Positions 1 to 7,508 of a DNA stretch of 37,211 nucleotides are shown piece by piece. Under the pieces are notes generated by a model. The model worked only from the letters and a program-made list of their open reading frames with translations. It ran no database searches and was not told where the DNA came from. The stretch comes from Phycisphaerales bacterium. GTDB taxonomy: Bacteria > Planctomycetota > Phycisphaerae > Tepidisphaerales > Tepidisphaeraceae. A program made the translations under genes and the position numbers. Positions within the stretch are counted from its first letter, which is position 1; each line of letters opens with the position of its first letter. The stretch is from the NCBI GenBank assembly GCA_028288775.1, contig JAQGHP010000788.1:1-37211 (forward strand), in the 5' to 3' direction.

Positions 1-41
1 GAGGAGGGGCATGGGAATAGACGAGTCATAGCAAGATAGCA

Positions 42-150
42 ACAGACGATTAAGATTAGGATTAAGATTAAGATTAGGATAGGAGCGCTTGGAGATGCGC
101 CTCAGAGCGCGATCTTAATCTTAATCCTAATCTTAATCTTAATCGTCTGT
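42..150. repeat. long imperfect hairpin with hexamer-repeat arms
   Basis: The left arm (42-80) and right arm (111-150) are near-complementary. Both are built from six-base words of the type TTAAGA/TTAGGA. The outermost part, ACAGACGATTAAGATTA, is an exact match; inside it there are a few G/A differences, some of which would be G-U pairs in RNA. The loop (81-110) is GC-rich. It lies upstream of the lipoprotein gene at 252. The words look telomere-like, but this is an internal palindrome and not a chromosome end. No gene is visible in positions 1-251. Confidence 0.85.
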
Positions 151-251
151 GCCTTCCCCGCGGACACGGCCAAACACACGGATTACGCCCGCCCGTCGCG
201 TAAATGGTTTGAACGTTCTTGGGGTGCGCGGGGCGGGGTAGCATTGTCTCC

Positions 252-764
252 ATGCGATTATTGCTTGCGCTGTGTCTGGGGTCGTTGGTGTTCATGACGG
301 GTTGCGCTGCGCAGGAATATGACATCGTCCAGCCGCCGGAGTTTCGGCGGCATATTGGCCGGGATCAGGACGCCATCATTCGGGCGGGGCCGGTGGAGTA
401 TCGGATGCGGGCGGTGGAGGATCGGCTGGTCGTGAGGATCTTTAACCGCAGTAACGGTGCGTTGCAGTTGCTGGGGGACGGGAGTTCGGTCACGGACCCG
501 TCGGGCAATTCCCAGTTGATTTTGAGCGGGACGATTCCGCCGGGCGGATTTAAGAAGGTCGTTCTGCCGCCGACGGTTTATTCGCCGCCGCCGGGTGCGA
601 GCGTCTACCGCGGCCCGGAGTTGGGCGGGGAGCCGGGACTGCACGAGCCGCTGATGGATCAGCCGGGGTTTGGCGCGGGGCGCCCGGCGTGGGAATGGCC
701 GGCGGGCGCGGAGGTGCAAGTGATGCTGACGTTTCAAGTCGATGGCAATCCGCCATTCTCGTAG
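252..764 (+). CDS. putative lipoprotein of unknown function
   Basis: A 170-residue protein starting MRLLLALCLGS with a hydrophobic stretch ending in the lipobox-like FMTGC, so Cys-17 or nearby would be lipidated and the protein anchored in a membrane. I chose the ATG at 252 because it gives a clean signal peptide; the frame is open further upstream to 219, but that part (MGCAGRGSIVS) does not look like a signal. The mature part has beta-rich hydrophobic stretches (EDRLVVRIFNRS, AEVQVMLTFQV) around a proline-rich segment. I do not recognise the family. A TAGCAT box sits 7 bases before the ATG. The gene converges on the ABC permease; positions 765-950 show no clear terminator. Confidence 0.6.
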   Translation: MRLLLALCLGSLVFMTGCAAQEYDIVQPPEFRRHIGRDQDAIIRAGPVEYRMRAVEDRLVVRIFNRSNGALQLLGDGSSVTDPSGNSQLILSGTIPPGGFKKVVLPPTVYSPPPGASVYRGPELGGEPGLHEPLMDQPGFGAGRPAWEWPAGAEVQVMLTFQVDGNPPFS

Positions 765-950
765 CGGTGGACGATTCGCAAGACGCCGACGTGAGATCGC
801 GGCGACACGGTTTAGCTTTGTACGGGTAGCCGCTTGCCGTCGGTCGTCCAGAGGAACGCGAGGTGTTGGCGGGGCTTGGGGGGAACGAGGATGCGAAGGA
901 GTGCGCGTGCCACGGAGATGGGATTGCAAATTGCAAGCGGCAACCCGCCA

Positions 951-1841
951 TCACGTCCCGAGGCCGAACCTCTCTTGCACGCGGCGTTGGACGATGGCGA
1001 AGACCCAACGGTCGGCGAGCATGCCTATGACAACCATCACGATCATCACCGCAACCACCCGGGCGATGTCAGAGAACTCGCGGCCCATCTGCAGCAGGTA
1101 ACCCAGGCCTCTCCACTTTTCGACCATGAAGATCAGCTCCGCGCCCATTAGTGAGCGCCAGGCGAACGAGAATCCCGTCCGCAGGCTCCCGGCCAGGGCG
1201 GGCAGGCTCGCCGGGAGCAGCACGTACCAGTAGAGCTTCCAGCCGCGTGCGCCGAGCATCAGCCCGGCGCGGGGGTAGAGTGGCGGGATCGTCCGCAGGC
1301 CGTCGCGCAGGACGAGCGAGATCGCCGAGAAACTGCCCATGATCAGCACGAACAGGATTCCCTTTTCGTTGATCCCGAAGCAGAGCACCGCCAGCGGAAC
1401 CCAGCAGACACTTGGGAGCGTTTGCAGGCCGAGGAACAGGGGGCCGAGCATCTTGTCCACCGCGTCGAAACGCCACATGAGCAAGCCGATCGTGCCGCCC
1501 AGCGCGACGCTGATCGCGAAGCCGGCGACGAGGCGCACGCCGCTGTACGAGATGGCCTTGACCAGGGGCGTGCCGTACCACGGCTCAACCTGGGGCCGGG
1601 CGGCGTTGGCGGCGCGATCCTCCGGCAGCGGGCGCGGCCAGCCGGTGTGGAGGGGTTCGCCGAAGGCGGTATGCACGCCGACCATTTCCAGCAGGGAATC
1701 GACGACGTGGCTGGGGGCGGGGAAGACCCAGAGCTTCCACCCGATGACCCTATATGCCGTCTCCCATGAGGCCAGAATCAGCACCCAGATCAGCAGGCGA
1801 TTGAGGCTTCCAGTACGTTTCGGCCATCTCGGCGTTGACAC
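951..1841 (-). CDS. ABC transporter permease, NitT/TauT/SsuA type
   Basis: Inner-membrane permease of an importer for an oxyanion-like or sulfonate-like substrate. About six membrane segments are visible, beginning with LLIWVLILASWETAYRVIG. The binding-protein-dependent permease (EAA) loop is GARGWKLYWYVLLPASLPAL, which contacts the ATPase. The length (296 aa) is normal for the family, though a loop of some 35 residues near residue 55 is longer than usual. The start is uncertain: a GTG at 1841 is preceded by GAGGT at good spacing, while an upstream TTG at 1859 has a purine-rich stretch too close. Either way the gene overlaps the end of the upstream ATPase gene by about 90-110 bases, suggesting translational coupling. 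It is third in the minus-strand operon. Confidence 0.85.
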   Translation of the reverse strand: MSTPRWPKRTGSLNRLLIWVLILASWETAYRVIGWKLWVFPAPSHVVDSLLEMVGVHTAFGEPLHTGWPRPLPEDRAANAARPQVEPWYGTPLVKAISYSGVRLVAGFAISVALGGTIGLLMWRFDAVDKMLGPLFLGLQTLPSVCWVPLAVLCFGINEKGILFVLIMGSFSAISLVLRDGLRTIPPLYPRAGLMLGARGWKLYWYVLLPASLPALAGSLRTGFSFAWRSLMGAELIFMVEKWRGLGYLLQMGREFSDIARVVAVMIVMVVIGMLADRWVFAIVQRRVQERFGLGT

Positions 1842-2706
1842 GGTTGACCTCGTCCTCAATCTCCTTGCGGACCAGCTTCACGAGCTGGTTGATGTCGGAG
1901 CTGTCGAAGTTGCGGGGATGGGGGAGCGACACCTGCACCTCCCGGCGGATACGCCCGGGGTGCGCGTGCAGCACGATAATCCGGTCGGCAAGACGAACCG
2001 CCTCGCCAACGGAGTGAGTGACGAAAAGGATCGTCTTGTGCGTCTGGCACCAGAGTTCCTGCAATTGCTCATGAAGCAATGTACGCGTCTGTGCGTCCAA
2101 GGCGGCGAAGGGCTCGTCCATGAGCAACACCGCGGGGTTCATCACCAGTGCCCGGGCGATGGAGACGCGCTGCTTCATGCCGCCGGAAAGCTCGTGGATG
2201 AGTTTGTCGCGCTTGGGGACGAGGTGGACCAGCCGCAATGCGTCCTCGACGCGCCCCTCGCGCTCGGAGCGCGGGACGCCGGCCATCTTCAAGCCGAACT
2301 CGATGTTCTGGGCGGCAGTGAGCCAGGGGAATAGCCCGTGGTCCTGAAAGACCATCGCGCGGTCGGGGCCGGGGCCGTCGGCGGTCTGGCCATCCAGCGT
2401 GACCGTCCCGCTGTCGGGGGTGATCATGCCGGCGGCGACGTTGAGCAGTGTGCTCTTTCCGCACCCGCTTGGGCCGACGACGACTACAAATTCGCCGGGG
2501 GCGCAGGTGATGCTGACGTCGCGCAGGGCTCGGGCGCTGGTGCCGCCGAAGCTTTTGGAGATTCCGCTGAGGACCAGTTGGCCGCGCCCTGTCGTGGTAC
2601 CGGGCGCGGGACGAGCCCACGTGGGGATGGCCACCGGGCGCTCGGCGCGCGGGGCGGGCGGTTCCGGTGCGGACTTGGTGAGGATCGGCGTTGCGGGGGC
2701 TCGCAT
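1750..2706 (-). CDS. ABC transporter ATP-binding protein, NitT/TauT/SsuA type
   Basis: Cytoplasmic ATPase of the importer. Walker A is GPSGCGKST, the signature is LSGGMKQRVSIARAL, Walker B is VLLMDEPFAALD, and the H-loop is FVTHSVGEA. This combination, with the D-loop and spacing, is typical of the nitrate/sulfonate/taurine subfamily. The ATG at 2706 is chosen because GGAGA lies at correct spacing; an upstream TTG at 2736 has no such site. From 2706 the protein has 318 residues, about 50-60 more than typical, owing to a proline/alanine-rich N-terminal extension of roughly 40 residues and a C-terminal tail. It is the middle gene of the operon, separated from the upstream binding-protein gene by a repeat-filled gap. 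Confidence 0.9.
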   Translation of the reverse strand: MRAPATPILTKSAPEPPAPRAERPVAIPTWARPAPGTTTGRGQLVLSGISKSFGGTSARALRDVSITCAPGEFVVVVGPSGCGKSTLLNVAAGMITPDSGTVTLDGQTADGPGPDRAMVFQDHGLFPWLTAAQNIEFGLKMAGVPRSEREGRVEDALRLVHLVPKRDKLIHELSGGMKQRVSIARALVMNPAVLLMDEPFAALDAQTRTLLHEQLQELWCQTHKTILFVTHSVGEAVRLADRIIVLHAHPGRIRREVQVSLPHPRNFDSSDINQLVKLVRKEIEDEVNRVNAEMAETYWKPQSPADLGADSGLMGDGI

Positions 2707-2751
2707 GGTTACGTCTCCGGTGCAGTTCGCGGGCAAGAAATTGAATGGATG

Positions 2752-2925
2752 GTGTAAAGTGTAAGAGTCAAAAATGCGGAGCGGCGGGAGGGTGGACCTT
2801 CGGTCCGACCGCTACGCGGTGAGGGCAATCCACCACATTTCATTTTGACTTTTGCATTTTGCACTTCGCATTCAATCCTTCCGGTTCATTCTGCATTCTG
2901 CACTTTGCACTTTGCATTCTTCACT
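2752..2925. repeat. hairpin plus GCATTTTGCACTT-type tandem repeats
   Basis: The segment 2752-2776 pairs with 2835-2863 (shared core GTCAAAA/TTTTGAC plus flanking GTGTAAAGTG-like words). The right arm continues as a degenerate tandem of TGCATTTTGCACTT-like words to about 2925. An inner stem GGTGGA...TCCACC and the small hairpin GGACCTTCGGTCC lie in the loop. It fills the gap between the binding-protein gene and the ATPase gene of one operon. The tandem word is the same type as at 16513-16613. Confidence 0.8.
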
Positions 2926-2934
2926 TTCCCCTCC

Positions 2935-3987
2935 CTACTGCTGCACCACTTCACGCAAAATACTCGTGTCGATCAAGGTGGCCAGGTTCGCTTGGCGCGG
3001 GGCGAACTCAAGATCGTAGGCCCAGGCGCCCATGGTGCGGATCGTGTCTGGGAGGGGGTCGTCCACGAAACGTACCCGCTTGATCGACGATGCCAGCACG
3101 CCCTTGGGGAGCTTTTTGCCATTGAGCGCGAGGAGCGCCGCCTCGAGCTGCGGGATGTATTTTTGCGGATCGTTATTCAGGCGCACCGTCCAGCGGTGAT
3201 GCACTTGCAGGACCTGACGGAGCACCTCGGGATGATCGCGCAGGAACTCGGGGGTCGTGATGACCAGCGTGAGGATGAAGGCGTGGCCGGGCCACAAGTC
3301 CTTCTCCTCGGCAATCGGGCGTGCGCCCGTCTCGGCGATGAGGCGCGAGCCCCAGGGCTCGGGCGCCCAGGCGGCGTCGATTTCGCCGCGGGACATCATG
3401 GCGGACTGCTCGGCGTTGGCGATGGGCATGACGTTGTGCGAGTCGGTCTGGTGCAGCACGTCCGTCACGTAATGGCGGGCGGCGATGTCCTGCGTGTTGC
3501 CGTGCTGAGGGGTGGCGATGCGTCGGCCGACCAGGTCTTCCATGCGCGTGATGCCCGAGCCTTTGCGGGCGACGATCAAGACGCCATTCTCCGCCGCCCC
3601 CGCGAGCACGCGAATCCCCTGCCCGCGGCTCTTCAAGTGCCCGTTCAGCACCGGGCCGGGGCCGACGTATCCGATGTCCACCTCGCCCGCCAACACCGCC
3701 TCGATGAGCGATGGACCGGCGTTGAACACTTTCGTGCTGAGCTTGGCCGGTTCAATCGCGGATGCGAATTCGCCTGAGGATACACCCAGCACCGCCTGGG
3801 CATGGGTCAGGTTGCCGAAGTATCCGATCCGCACCTCCGCTGGCGCGACGTGGGGCTGATCCTTTCGGCCGCAGCCCAGTCCCGCGGTAAGGAGCGCTAA
3901 CGAGAAAACGACCGCAAGCGTTGGATAGCCAAAAGGTCGGCGTGGATACAGTCGGGGGAAGGAATTTCTACTGCTCACAAAGATCAT
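2935..3987 (-). CDS. ABC transporter substrate-binding lipoprotein (SsuA/TauA/NMT1-like)
   Basis: Periplasmic or membrane-anchored solute receptor. The ATG at 3987 is used because GGGAAG lies just upstream; a TTG at 4020 is a weaker alternative. The N-terminus has a basic region, a hydrophobic core (LAVVFSLALLTAGLGC) and a lipobox Cys. The mature protein starts with the family-typical RIGYFGNLTHAQAVLG and has further NMT1/SsuA-like blocks such as EAVLAGEVDIGYVGPGP, RKGSGITRMEDLVGRRIA and RGEIDAAWAPEPWG. The length of 350 aa is normal. It is the first gene of the operon with the ATPase and permease downstream. The substrate cannot be read from sequence; sulfonates, taurine, nitrate or thiamine precursors are all used by relatives. 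Confidence 0.85.
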   Translation of the reverse strand: MIFVSSRNSFPRLYPRRPFGYPTLAVVFSLALLTAGLGCGRKDQPHVAPAEVRIGYFGNLTHAQAVLGVSSGEFASAIEPAKLSTKVFNAGPSLIEAVLAGEVDIGYVGPGPVLNGHLKSRGQGIRVLAGAAENGVLIVARKGSGITRMEDLVGRRIATPQHGNTQDIAARHYVTDVLHQTDSHNVMPIANAEQSAMMSRGEIDAAWAPEPWGSRLIAETGARPIAEEKDLWPGHAFILTLVITTPEFLRDHPEVLRQVLQVHHRWTVRLNNDPQKYIPQLEAALLALNGKKLPKGVLASSIKRVRFVDDPLPDTIRTMGAWAYDLEFAPRQANLATLIDTSILREVVQQ

Positions 3988-4018
3988 GTTTCTTCCCTGC
4001 CGCCGACTGTACGCTGAC

Positions 4019-4046
4019 AAGATACGAATTTCCTATCGGGATACAA
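4019..4046 (-). promoter_or_regulatory. candidate sigma70-type promoter for the ABC importer operon
   Basis: On the minus strand, TTGTAT (4046-4041) and TATCTT (4024-4019) are spaced 16 bases apart. Transcription would start near 4012, leaving a short leader with GGGAAG before the ATG at 3987. Assigned by eye. Confidence 0.4.
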
Positions 4047-4074
4047 GACAAATAGAGATTCGCCCCGCAGGCCC

Positions 4075-4080
4075 TATAAT
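4075..4080 (+). promoter_or_regulatory. TATAAT -10 box directly upstream of recR
   Basis: A perfect TATAAT ends 9 bases before the recR ATG, with CTTGCAACA between. Transcription starting the usual 6-8 bases downstream would leave almost no leader, and no ribosome binding site is present. No good -35 hexamer is visible. This suggests a leaderless recR transcript. Confidence 0.5.
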
Positions 4081-4089
4081 CTTGCAACA

Positions 4090-4695
4090 ATGGCGAATTA
4101 TACCCAGAGCATCCAAAGTCTGATGAGCGAGCTGGCCCGTCTGCCGGGGATTGGCATGCGGTCGGCGGAGCGGATCGCGTTTCATCTGCTCAAGCAAAGC
4201 CCTGAAGATGCGCTGCGTTTGGCGGACGCGATTCGGGACGTGAAGACCCGCATCAAGCATTGCTCGATCTGTTATAACCTGACCGAGCAGGACCCCTGCG
4301 GCATCTGTGCCGATCCCAGCCGGGATCAGGCATTGGTGTGCGTTGTCGAGCAACCCAAGGACCTACTCGCCCTGGAGGCCACGGGCCTTTACCGCGGCGT
4401 CTACCACGTGCTGCTCGGTCGGATTTCCCCCCTGGAAGACATGGAGCCCGGCGACCTCACCATCGAGCCGCTGATGGAGCGGCTGACTTCAGGCACCGTC
4501 CGCGAAATCATCATGGGCACGAACCCCACGATGGAAGGCGACGGCACCGCGCTATATGTGCAGGGACTCGTCGCCGCTCGTTTCCCCAGCGTCCAACTCA
4601 CCCGCCTCGCCCGCGGCCTCCCCGCCGGGAGCAACATCGAGTACGCGAACAAGAACATCCTGGCAGACGCGATTAGTGGCAGGCAGAGAATGTGA
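4090..4695 (+). CDS. recR: recombination protein RecR
   Basis: RecR works with RecF/RecO to load RecA on gapped DNA during recombinational repair. At 201 aa the protein has the standard length. In order it shows the helix-hairpin-helix region ARLPGIGMRSAERIAFHLL (about residues 16-35), the four-cysteine zinc site CSICYNLTEQDPCGIC (about 58-73), a Toprim domain starting VCVVEQPKDLLALEATG, and the conserved end block TRLARGLPAGSNIEYA. The ATG at 4090 is the natural family start. The usual neighbours dnaX and ybaB are not in the window. It is divergent from the ABC operon and is followed 16 bases later by a strong hairpin. Confidence 0.97.
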   Translation: MANYTQSIQSLMSELARLPGIGMRSAERIAFHLLKQSPEDALRLADAIRDVKTRIKHCSICYNLTEQDPCGICADPSRDQALVCVVEQPKDLLALEATGLYRGVYHVLLGRISPLEDMEPGDLTIEPLMERLTSGTVREIIMGTNPTMEGDGTALYVQGLVAARFPSVQLTRLARGLPAGSNIEYANKNILADAISGRQRM

Positions 4696-4711
4696 GACCT
4701 AAAACGTGAAG

Positions 4712-4776
4712 ACGTGAAACGTGAAACGTGAGAAGACTTTGGTTAGCCGAGTCTTCTCACGTTTCACGTTTCACGT
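4712..4776. terminator. 27-bp perfect hairpin between convergent genes, ACGTGAA-repeat arms
   Basis: Positions 4712-4738 and 4750-4776 are exact reverse complements over 27 bases with an 11-base loop (4739-4749). Both arms are tandem copies of the word ACGTGAA ending in GAGAAGACT; a further imperfect copy starts at 4703. It lies 16 bases after recR and 37 bases beyond the end of the minus-strand gene at 4814, so it could stop transcription from both sides. There is no clear T-run, so termination is inferred from position and stem stability. Confidence 0.65.
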
Positions 4777-4813
4777 TTCATTCCCCCCACGTTTCAGGAC
4801 CACGTTTCCCGGC

Positions 4814-5098
4814 TCATTTCCTCCCCTTTTTCTCACGGTGCGTTTTCGCTTCGGGGAACAATTTATTGCGGTCGGTTTTGACGTCGCCTTTGTCGAAGCG
4901 GCCGGCGGTGCGCATGTCGGTGCCGCCGCCGGGGATTCCGGCGGCGGCGCCTGCGCCGCTGCTGGCATCGCTCGCGCCGGTCGCTCCTTCAAGAACATCG
5001 CGGCGGCCCTGACCGGCGCGTTTGCGCGAGGACGGGGGAATGATGTCCTGGTGAATGTCGGTCTGCGAATTGCCGCCGATGCGCTTGTGCCGGGCCAT
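4814..5098 (-). CDS. hypothetical small basic, glycine-rich protein
   Basis: A 94-residue frame starting MARHKRIGGNSQTDIHQD. The ATG at 5098 is chosen because CGGAG precedes it; the frame is open to 5155. The sequence is polar, with a glycine/alanine-rich middle (SGAGAAAGIPGGG) and a lysine-rich end (KTHREKKGRK). There is no signal peptide or membrane segment. It begins 54 bases after the stop of the larger basic protein on the same strand, so the two are probably co-transcribed. I recognise no domain. Low complexity and GC-rich codons mean it could be a chance frame, but the start site and operon placement favour a gene. Confidence 0.45.
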   Translation of the reverse strand: MARHKRIGGNSQTDIHQDIIPPSSRKRAGQGRRDVLEGATGASDASSGAGAAAGIPGGGTDMRTAGRFDKGDVKTDRNKLFPEAKTHREKKGRK

Positions 5099-5151
5099 GG
5101 GATACTCCGGTTGCATGGCTTGCCTGCCGATTCTTTTGAGGGCAGGCGTGT

Positions 5152-6003
5152 TCAATAATCTTCGGACTGGGGCTCGGCGGATTCATCGGATTCCGCGCCG
5201 CTGGTGGTGACGTCGCCGCCGGAATGATCGACGGTGTCGAGCACGGGTCGCGGGCCGCCGACGCCTCCTGGGCGGCGTTCGTTTTCGCCTCGGGCGGGCG
5301 GCCCGCTGGCGAAGGGTGCGCTGCCGCCCTCGGTGATGTCGGGGCCTTTGGTTCGGCGTTCGCCGGGGTCTTTGGCGACTCCACCGCGGCCGTCGAATCC
5401 GATGAAATCGGCGTCGAGGTCTCCGCCACTGCCCGCGCCTGGAGGGCCCGGGGGCGCGCCCACGCCGCTGGTTCGGACGCCTTCTCCCTCCTCGCGCATG
5501 GGCCCGGTGCCGGGGTCGGGGCCTTTTCCGTAACCGCCGGGCATGACCGGTCCGCGGGCGCGGTCGGCCGGAACACCAAAGTCGAGAGCGCCGCCCACCG
5601 CGTCCGCCGCCTTGACGCTGCTGCCGACTTTATCCCGCGCAACCCCACGGCCGTGAGCCGTGCTGCCGGCGGTGCGGCGCTTCGCTTGCGCAGTGCCGGC
5701 CCGCGACACGTTGCTCTTAGGTCGCGGCGATCCAGCGCCGCGCGACTTTGTCGAGCCCGTCGAACTGGACTTTGCCCCGGGCCGCCCGGCCCCGCGGGTT
5801 TGGGATTTCTTGGACGAACGCGCCGTGGAAGCCCCGCGGCCCTTGGCGGTGGCCGTCTTCGAATTCATGGCCTTCGTTGTCGTTCGCGATTTGGCGGTGC
5901 GACCCTTGTTCGCCGCCCCGGCGGACTTCGCCGATTTTGTTCCCGAACGCCCCCCTGCCTTGGTCCCGCTGCCGCGTCGAGCGGCTTTTGATTTGATCGC
6001 CAT
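5152..6003 (-). CDS. lysine/alanine/serine-rich basic protein with acidic glycine-rich tail
   Basis: A 283-residue protein starting MAIKSKAARRGSGTKAGG, preceded by AGGAG at ideal spacing (6003 start). The first half, about residues 1-130, is almost only K, R, S, T, A and G, resembling histone-H1-like or other nucleic-acid-binding tails. The second half is glycine/proline-rich with many Asp and Glu (GGDLDADFIGFDGRGG, ending SDESAEPQSEDY). This split of charge along the chain is the most notable feature. DNA or RNA binding is an inference from composition alone. The small gene at 4814 follows on the same strand. Confidence 0.6.
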   Translation of the reverse strand: MAIKSKAARRGSGTKAGGRSGTKSAKSAGAANKGRTAKSRTTTKAMNSKTATAKGRGASTARSSKKSQTRGAGRPGAKSSSTGSTKSRGAGSPRPKSNVSRAGTAQAKRRTAGSTAHGRGVARDKVGSSVKAADAVGGALDFGVPADRARGPVMPGGYGKGPDPGTGPMREEGEGVRTSGVGAPPGPPGAGSGGDLDADFIGFDGRGGVAKDPGERRTKGPDITEGGSAPFASGPPARGENERRPGGVGGPRPVLDTVDHSGGDVTTSGAESDESAEPQSEDY

Positions 6004-6087
6004 CTTGGCTTCTCCTGTAAGAGATACCGATGGCTTAAACTTCCGCGGGCGGAATGCCAATGGACAAAACTTCCCCCTTCCCAAACG

Positions 6088-6121
6088 CCCCGGCCCGCGT
6101 GCGGGCGCACGCGGGCCGGGG
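6088..6121 (-). terminator. 16-bp GC-rich perfect hairpin downstream of a lipoprotein gene
   Basis: CCCCGGCCCGCGTGCG (6088-6103) and its exact complement (6106-6121) are separated by two bases. It lies about 60 bases after the stop of the minus-strand lipoprotein gene at 6183 and upstream of the gene starting at 6003. No T-run follows on the minus strand, so a terminator role is likely but not certain. Confidence 0.55.
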
Positions 6122-6182
6122 TGGGAATTTGGAGCCGATTCCTTGCGAGGCTGATTACACTGCTTGCCGCGCAAAAAGAGGA

Positions 6183-6743
6183 TTATTTGGCGGCATCCGG
6201 GGCCTTGGCGGCGTCCTTCGCGTCCTGGGTGCCGACTTCCTTTTCAATCGCGGCTTTGGCCGCGTCGGTCGCCTTGGCCGCGTCCGGCTTGGGCGCATCG
6301 GGCGCGGGGGCGTCCGGCTTCACGCTGGGTTCGGGGGCGGCCGGGTCGGGCTTCACTGTCGGATCGGGCACGGCTGGCGCATCGGGCTTGGGCGCATCCG
6401 GAACTTTCGGAGCGTCCGGCTTGGGCTCGTCAGGAATCTTTGGAGCGTCCGGTTTGGGCGCGTCGGGAACCTTCGGCGCATCCGGCTTGGGCGTGTCAGC
6501 CACCGGGGCGTCGGGCTTCTTCAGATCGGCGCCGGTCGAAACATGGTCCGCCGTGGGAACCACGGGTGCCGCCTGGCTGGGGTCGGTGGCCTTGGTGTCA
6601 ACGCTGCCGCCCGCGGCGGGCGCGTTGCCGACGACGGGCGCGGGGGTCTGATCCATTTGCGCGTCAGCCTGATGGCGGGCGCAGCCGACGGCCACAACAC
6701 TACCCAAGGTTAAAAGGCCAGCGAGACAAAGTTTGGTGTTCAT
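6183..6743 (-). CDS. lipoprotein with proline/aspartate (PDAPK) repeats
   Basis: A 186-residue protein starting MNTKLCLAGLLTLGSVVAVGC, a clear lipoprotein signal peptide with Cys-21. GGAAGG precedes the ATG at 6743. From about residue 80 the chain is an extended repeat of PDAPKVPDAPKP and variants, followed by an alanine/lysine/aspartate-rich segment (DAAKATDAAKAAIEK) that may be helical. Such repeats form stiff, extended spacers, so a role as a periplasmic or cell-wall spacer is inferred. No enzyme motif is present. The next upstream gene on the same strand (6877) is another lipoprotein. Confidence 0.7.
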   Translation of the reverse strand: MNTKLCLAGLLTLGSVVAVGCARHQADAQMDQTPAPVVGNAPAAGGSVDTKATDPSQAAPVVPTADHVSTGADLKKPDAPVADTPKPDAPKVPDAPKPDAPKIPDEPKPDAPKVPDAPKPDAPAVPDPTVKPDPAAPEPSVKPDAPAPDAPKPDAAKATDAAKAAIEKEVGTQDAKDAAKAPDAAK

Positions 6744-6876
6744 AAGCGTTTTCCTTCCGCCGCTGATATCGACCACGCACGCGCACTTCCCCGGCGGCGC
6801 GGGGGAGGGTGGGCATCCCCGGTGCGGCCGCATTGGCAGCCCGCGCAGGGAACGTTACCTTTTCAACGGCCGCTGA

Positions 6877-7344
6877 TTACTTGTTATTGCTGTCCGTCCC
6901 GAAGCCCGGGATCTTCAGGCTGCTGGCGGCCTTGGTGGTATCGAGCTGTGTACGCAGGCCCGTCACAACGGTCTGCATCTGCGTGGAAAGCTGGTCCTTC
7001 ATTCCCTCCAGCTTCTTCATATCCGCCTCGGCGGCGTCCCACTTCTTGTCGGAGATGTCCGTGCGGACCTGCTGCATCAGCTTCTGCGCATCGGCCGAGG
7101 CGGGGTCGGTCGTGGCGACGGCGGCGTCCGCGGGCTTCGACGAGGGCACCGCGGGGACTGCCGGGGCGGTGGGCAGCGGGGGAATCGCGGGCAGCGTCGC
7201 CGGGGGCGTAGCGTTGCTCTGGGGAACGGGCTGCTGTGAAGGCGTCGAAGGCGTGGCCGGCGGCGCGGGTGTCTCTTCCTTCTTGCAACCCATGACGAGC
7301 GCGCCGCCGAGGGCGACGGCCCACAATACACGTGACTTGTTCAT
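6877..7344 (-). CDS. putative lipoprotein with proline-rich linker and C-terminal helical region
   Basis: A 155-residue protein starting MNKSRVLWAVALGGALVMGC, a lipoprotein signal with lipobox VMGC. GGGAG precedes the ATG at 7344. After the Cys comes a proline/alanine/threonine-rich linker of about 55 residues. Then follows a region likely to be helical: DAQKLMQQVRTDISDKKWDA, and KKLEGMKDQLSTQMQTVVTG. The family is not recognised. The architecture (anchor, linker, short helical domain) resembles small surface or periplasmic adaptor lipoproteins. It lies 133 bases upstream of the PDAPK-repeat lipoprotein on the same strand and is divergent from the gene at 7509. Confidence 0.65.
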   Translation of the reverse strand: MNKSRVLWAVALGGALVMGCKKEETPAPPATPSTPSQQPVPQSNATPPATLPAIPPLPTAPAVPAVPSSKPADAAVATTDPASADAQKLMQQVRTDISDKKWDAAEADMKKLEGMKDQLSTQMQTVVTGLRTQLDTTKAASSLKIPGFGTDSNNK

Positions 7345-7508
7345 ACTGGCTCCCTGTAAGACTGGCGGGCTGTCAGCCGAACGGCTGGCGGCCCGATGCG
7401 TAGTACAGTTTACCCATTTTTCCCAGTGGTCCAAGGCCAACGACCGCCTTGTGGGCCGCCCACCTCCTTGCGTCCGGTCGCTTTTTAGCCGATATACGAG
7501 CGTCACGC

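Noticed and set aside
42-150. Possible chromosome telomere
   Set aside because: The words resemble telomere repeats but form an internal inverted repeat flanked by ordinary sequence, with a gene following.
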